DNA from: Paenibacillus guangzhouensis
GTDB taxonomy: Bacteria; Bacillota; Bacilli; Paenibacillales; Paenibacillaceae
Assembly: GCF_009363075.1 (NCBI RefSeq)
Contig: NZ_CP045293.1
Coordinates: 5,677,501-5,741,500 of the forward strand
Direction: 5' to 3'
DNA: 64,000 nucleotides
The notes beneath the pieces are model-generated. The model saw nothing but the letters and a program-made list of their open reading frames with translations, did no database searches and was not told the DNA's origin. The position numbers and the translations under genes were made by a program. Each line of letters starts with the position of its first letter. The first letter of the stretch is position 1. Below are positions 60,840 to 64,000 of the stretch, one piece after another.

Positions 60840-63116
60840 CTATGTGAGTTCATCGGGAGGCAGTTCATCGCCCACCTGCACCGGATCAGCATAGAGCTTC
60901 CGGTACTGTCCGGGTGTATAACCAGTCTCCTTCTTGAACTTGCGAATGAAGTTTGGTGTGTCGAGGTATCCGACACGTATGATGATATCTTTTAACGGAT
61001 CATTGGTGGTCTTCAATTGGTGTTGAACTTCCTCCATGCGTTTCTGCCAGATATATTGGATGAAGTTGATTCCCACCTTCTCCTTGAAGGAACGGCTTAG
61101 ATGTGAAGGCGAAATCGTATATTCGTAGGATACCGATTCGAGACTGAGCGAATGATCCATATAGTGTTCATCGATATAACTTACGATCTGATCCATGAGT
61201 GAGTGCTCTTCCTTCTGATGATGCTGTTCGATGGCTGAACAAATCTTCGCGGCGAGCACGTGGAAATGACGCTCCAGATCATCCAAGGAATTCGACATCA
61301 TATTGGAGGCAACCTCCTGCATGACATTGTGAATGCCAAGTTCGGACGCTGTCTTCAGCATGGTATTCAGAATATCATAGCAAATGCAGCGGGTGAGCAG
61401 GGCTGAATGCTCTGATGCAAGAAGGTCACGGATTGCTGTACTAATAATTTGTTCTGCGACATCATAGCTACCCTGCTTCAAACTCTGCGAGAGCTTCAGC
61501 AGGACGGCATTTGGAATTAAGAAGGTATGGTCAGGTGTCCCGGACAACTTCTCGAAGTACGTTACAGCGCCTTGTCCCGTATGAAGTTCTACGGCGGAGC
61601 AGGCTTCGATAAAGGATTGGTTCAGTTGATCCGCACTGGCGTAGCAGGTTCCTACACCAATCGCAGGAATCTCATCGAACATTTCAAGCATATGGCTGCG
61701 TACCGCTTCGACAATGATTCGGACATGCTGTTCATTTCCCAGAGCGTTATCGTGGTCGAAGCCGACCATGAGCGCAATCTGATCCAATTGAGGCAGCTCG
61801 ACGCCGTAAGCATGTGCTTGCAGCTGAGGGAATTCGATCCTTGTGAGCAACTCGACCATCGCTTGACGGTCCGGGATTTCGCTGAGTTCCTCTTCTTGCA
61901 CTTCCCAGGCGTATACCATCACGAAATGGTTCGGCAGATCCAGTCGAAGGTCGAAGGCTTCCAGAATATCCGGAGTTATGCTTCGCGCACTTCCATATTT
62001 CAGGATCGTGGATAAGACATGGTTGCGTGCATAGGGTTCTTGCAAGTCAACGCGAGAGCTGTAATCTTGCAACGTACTGCGAATGTGATCCAGCTCGTTA
62101 TCGGTGGAGCGAATCGATCCCGAATTCGCACTTGCCAGATTGACGAGTTCGGAGATGGGATGATATTGTCTTCTCGCGAGAATGTAGGCCATCGCAGCGC
62201 CAATGCATAGCGTGATGAAGAATAGCACAATAATGAAGCTGCGCACATGGATAATGCTGCTGAAAAATTGGTCGCTCGTCATCAGAGTGACGTAGGTCCA
62301 GCCGTTATTGTCCGATTTGACCGATACGATCGAATGCGATTGGCCGTTAATCTTCTGATCATGAATGCCGGGCTCCAGCTTGAACAAGGATTGGGCATCT
62401 AGGACGGAGAGCTTCTCGCCCGTTCCATAATGCGTCAGGACCTGACCATTGTTGTCATAGATGTAAGTCAATCCTTGATAATTGCCGAGCACGGAACTGA
62501 TTAGACTAGCGAACTCCGATTCACGAATCAAGTAGAGTACACTTCCATGCGGGTTCGGGCTATTCGGCGTAATTGGAACGGTATAAGCTAGCATCGACTC
62601 CTGCAGGTAGGTATTCCGATTGACCGTATCCGCGGGATGCATGAAAGGGAATCTCGCCGTATTTAGTTCTTCGATAAGGTCCTTATGCGCCCAGTTCGTG
62701 AAGCCATACCGGCTTGAGAAGACATCGAGTGAAGACATCCCTTGTGAAGAGTAGATTCGGTCGTCGTTATGATAATATAAGAAAATTTCCGAGATAATCG
62801 AACTGGTCGCTTTATAGTTATTGAGTGCAGATATTGCTTCCAAGCTGTCATATGGGTCGTGAACACGATAAGGTGTCAGTCGCTGATCATAAGAGATGCG
62901 TGAAGCCACTTCACTCAGTTCTTTGATTCTCCCGTCAATGACCGTCTTGGTCTGGGTTAATTGATTGAGATGCGACTGCTCAATCTCCGATTGAAGATTA
63001 TTTACGGCATTGCGATATATGAATACGGTTGCAAAAAGTAGAGGAATGAGGAGAATAAGTAGATAGGAACCTATAAACTTCAAGAATAACTTCGATTTAA
63101 AATAATTTCGATGCAT
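60840..63116 (-). CDS. Transmembrane AraC-family regulator with extracellular Cache domain
   Basis: 758 aa. Helix at 12-32, extracellular Cache-like sensor 35-285, second helix 290-312, a cytosolic linker, then two AraC helix-turn-helix motifs near 645-745 (SLESVSYEYTISPSHLSRSFKEKVGINFIQYIWQKRMEEV and IIIRVGYLDTPNFIRKFKKETGYTPGQYRKLY). This class, like YesS of Bacillus subtilis, sits beside LplABC transporters and glycan enzymes in Paenibacillus and activates them on sensing sugars. It is convergent with the transporter and divergent from the fucosidase. Confidence 0.93.
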   Translation of the reverse strand: MHRNYFKSKLFLKFIGSYLLILLIPLLFATVFIYRNAVNNLQSEIEQSHLNQLTQTKTVIDGRIKELSEVASRISYDQRLTPYRVHDPYDSLEAISALNNYKATSSIISEIFLYYHNDDRIYSSQGMSSLDVFSSRYGFTNWAHKDLIEELNTARFPFMHPADTVNRNTYLQESMLAYTVPITPNSPNPHGSVLYLIRESEFASLISSVLGNYQGLTYIYDNNGQVLTHYGTGEKLSVLDAQSLFKLEPGIHDQKINGQSHSIVSVKSDNNGWTYVTLMTSDQFFSSIIHVRSFIIVLFFITLCIGAAMAYILARRQYHPISELVNLASANSGSIRSTDNELDHIRSTLQDYSSRVDLQEPYARNHVLSTILKYGSARSITPDILEAFDLRLDLPNHFVMVYAWEVQEEELSEIPDRQAMVELLTRIEFPQLQAHAYGVELPQLDQIALMVGFDHDNALGNEQHVRIIVEAVRSHMLEMFDEIPAIGVGTCYASADQLNQSFIEACSAVELHTGQGAVTYFEKLSGTPDHTFLIPNAVLLKLSQSLKQGSYDVAEQIISTAIRDLLASEHSALLTRCICYDILNTMLKTASELGIHNVMQEVASNMMSNSLDDLERHFHVLAAKICSAIEQHHQKEEHSLMDQIVSYIDEHYMDHSLSLESVSYEYTISPSHLSRSFKEKVGINFIQYIWQKRMEEVQHQLKTTNDPLKDIIIRVGYLDTPNFIRKFKKETGYTPGQYRKLYADPVQVGDELPPDELT

Positions 63117-63312
63117 GCCTAAGTGCCTCCTCTAGTTGTCGTGCTACGAAGCTGATTGGCAGCCGTCGAAGTACTAGAATTACAGATGATCCATTTTTCA
63201 TCCATGTCTATGATACCAAAAATTTGAGGTTTTGAGACAAGATGAAGAATAAATTCAGAAATTTGCTAGAAATTGAGGCGAATAGGTCGCCAATATGGAG
63301 GGTTCGTATCGT

Positions 63313-64000
63313 ATGAGTGAGAATCATGTAGAGGATCAAGAACAAGATCAAATTGTCGAGCAAGGTGTTCACAACTACAGCAGCGAAGAGGAGTGGGTGA
63401 AGCCTACAGACCCGTTATTGCTCGAACGTCTGGAATGGTTCAAGGATCAGAAGCTTGGTCTTATGATGCACTGGGGTCCCTATTCGCAGCTCGGTGTCGT
63501 TGAATCCTGGGCCTTGATTGACAAGGACAAAGAATGGTCCCGTAACGAGATAGATTGGGATGTGACGGACGAGGAGCTCAAGGAGCAGTATTTTGCGCTC
63601 AACAAGACGTTTAACCCCGTTCGATTCCAACCCGAGCTCTGGGCAGAACTTGCTGCAGACAACGGCTTCAAATATTTGAACTTTACGACAAAGCACCATG
63701 ACGGCTTCTGCATGTGGGATACGGAGACGACGGATTACAGCATTACCGATCCGAACTGTCCGTTCCATACGCACAAATATGCGGACATCTGCAAACATTT
63801 ATTCGATGCGTTCCGTGAAAAAGGGCTAGCCATTTCGGCATACTTCTCGAAGGCGGATTGGAATACGCCGACGTATTGGGCGCCGGGTATGGAGCGAAGC
63901 GATTTTACGACGCGCGGTCCTTCCTATGATCCGAAGGATTATCCGGAGCTGTGGGAAGCCTTCGTTCAATTTACGCACGAACAGATTATGGAGCTTATGA
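63313..64000 (+). CDS. Alpha-L-fucosidase (GH29), 3' end cut by window
   Basis: 229 codons to the edge. GH29 landmarks are LMMHWGPYSQLGVVESW near residue 55, FKYLNFTTKHHDGFCMWDTETTDYSI near 115, and FREKGLAISAYFSKADW near 170. The catalytic nucleophile Asp would lie past the window. No signal peptide, so it acts in the cytosol on imported fucosides. GGAGGG lies 10 bases before the ATG. It diverges from the AraC-type regulator, which is likely to activate it. Confidence 0.9.
   Translation, partial: MSENHVEDQEQDQIVEQGVHNYSSEEEWVKPTDPLLLERLEWFKDQKLGLMMHWGPYSQLGVVESWALIDKDKEWSRNEIDWDVTDEELKEQYFALNKTFNPVRFQPELWAELAADNGFKYLNFTTKHHDGFCMWDTETTDYSITDPNCPFHTHKYADICKHLFDAFREKGLAISAYFSKADWNTPTYWAPGMERSDFTTRGPSYDPKDYPELWEAFVQFTHEQIMELM

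Overview
The window looks like chromosome of an endospore-forming, moderate-GC member of the Paenibacillaceae (Paenibacillus or a close relative). This is inferred from a four-gene Ger spore-germination receptor operon, a T-box-controlled methionyl-tRNA synthetase, CcpA-type cre boxes, an LplABC-type sugar ABC transporter next to a transmembrane AraC regulator and a GH29 fucosidase, strong AGGAGG ribosome binding sites, and frequent TTG/GTG starts. No rRNA, tRNA, CRISPR array, prophage or insertion sequence was seen.

Layout. 1-3.7 kb: a truncated GNAT gene diverges from a MocR regulator, followed by greA and an rlmN-type methyltransferase. 3.7-11.1 kb: a minus-strand alpha-glucan/nucleotide-sugar block with a GH15 protein, a DUF4912 protein, a GH57-GT4 fusion and a nucleotidyltransferase fused to a degenerate phosphohexomutase. 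11.2-14.1 kb: an orphan REC-SARP regulator, a GGDEF protein and the decayed 3' part of a GT2 glycosyltransferase. 14.1-25.6 kb: housekeeping and small conserved genes (DUF3977, DUF1284, HAD, VanZ/RDD, MazG-like, LOG, exported FAD protein, WYL and GyrI-like pair), a second beta-clamp gene overlapping a ribbon-helix-helix gene, an orphan Spo0B-type histidine kinase, and ilvE.

25.6-34.9 kb: an intergenic nested inverted repeat, a Fur-controlled ferredoxin-NADP reductase, a divergent MFS/SgrR-like pair, a peptidoglycan-binding-domain gene broken by a stop codon, the T-box-metS unit and an AzgA-type purine permease. 35-39.2 kb: the ger operon. 39.3-45.9 kb: a five-copy heptamer repeat just after a promoter, leading into a GPP34-like and a MerR gene, then a zinc-ribbon protein, GTP cyclohydrolase II, an MFS transporter, a DinB protein, a VOC protein and two small membrane proteins.

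46-57 kb: a stress/resistance section. A TetR-MMPL pair shares a duplicated operator. An AT-rich TetR plus small membrane protein pair shares a duplicated 22-bp palindrome. A response regulator, histidine kinase and DinB gene overlap as an operon. A MarR gene diverges from an NTF2-like gene. VTT and DUF218 membrane proteins follow. 57-64 kb: a carbohydrate-uptake locus with three cre-like boxes, two permeases, a lipoprotein, a convergent membrane-bound AraC regulator and the start of an alpha-L-fucosidase gene.

The best leads for something undescribed are the GH57-GT4/DUF4912/dead-mutase operon, the clamp paralogue coupled to an RHH protein, the AT-rich TetR and small membrane protein cassette, and the heptamer-repeat leader of the GPP34-like gene. 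All functional statements rest on motif recognition by eye; no database search was run.
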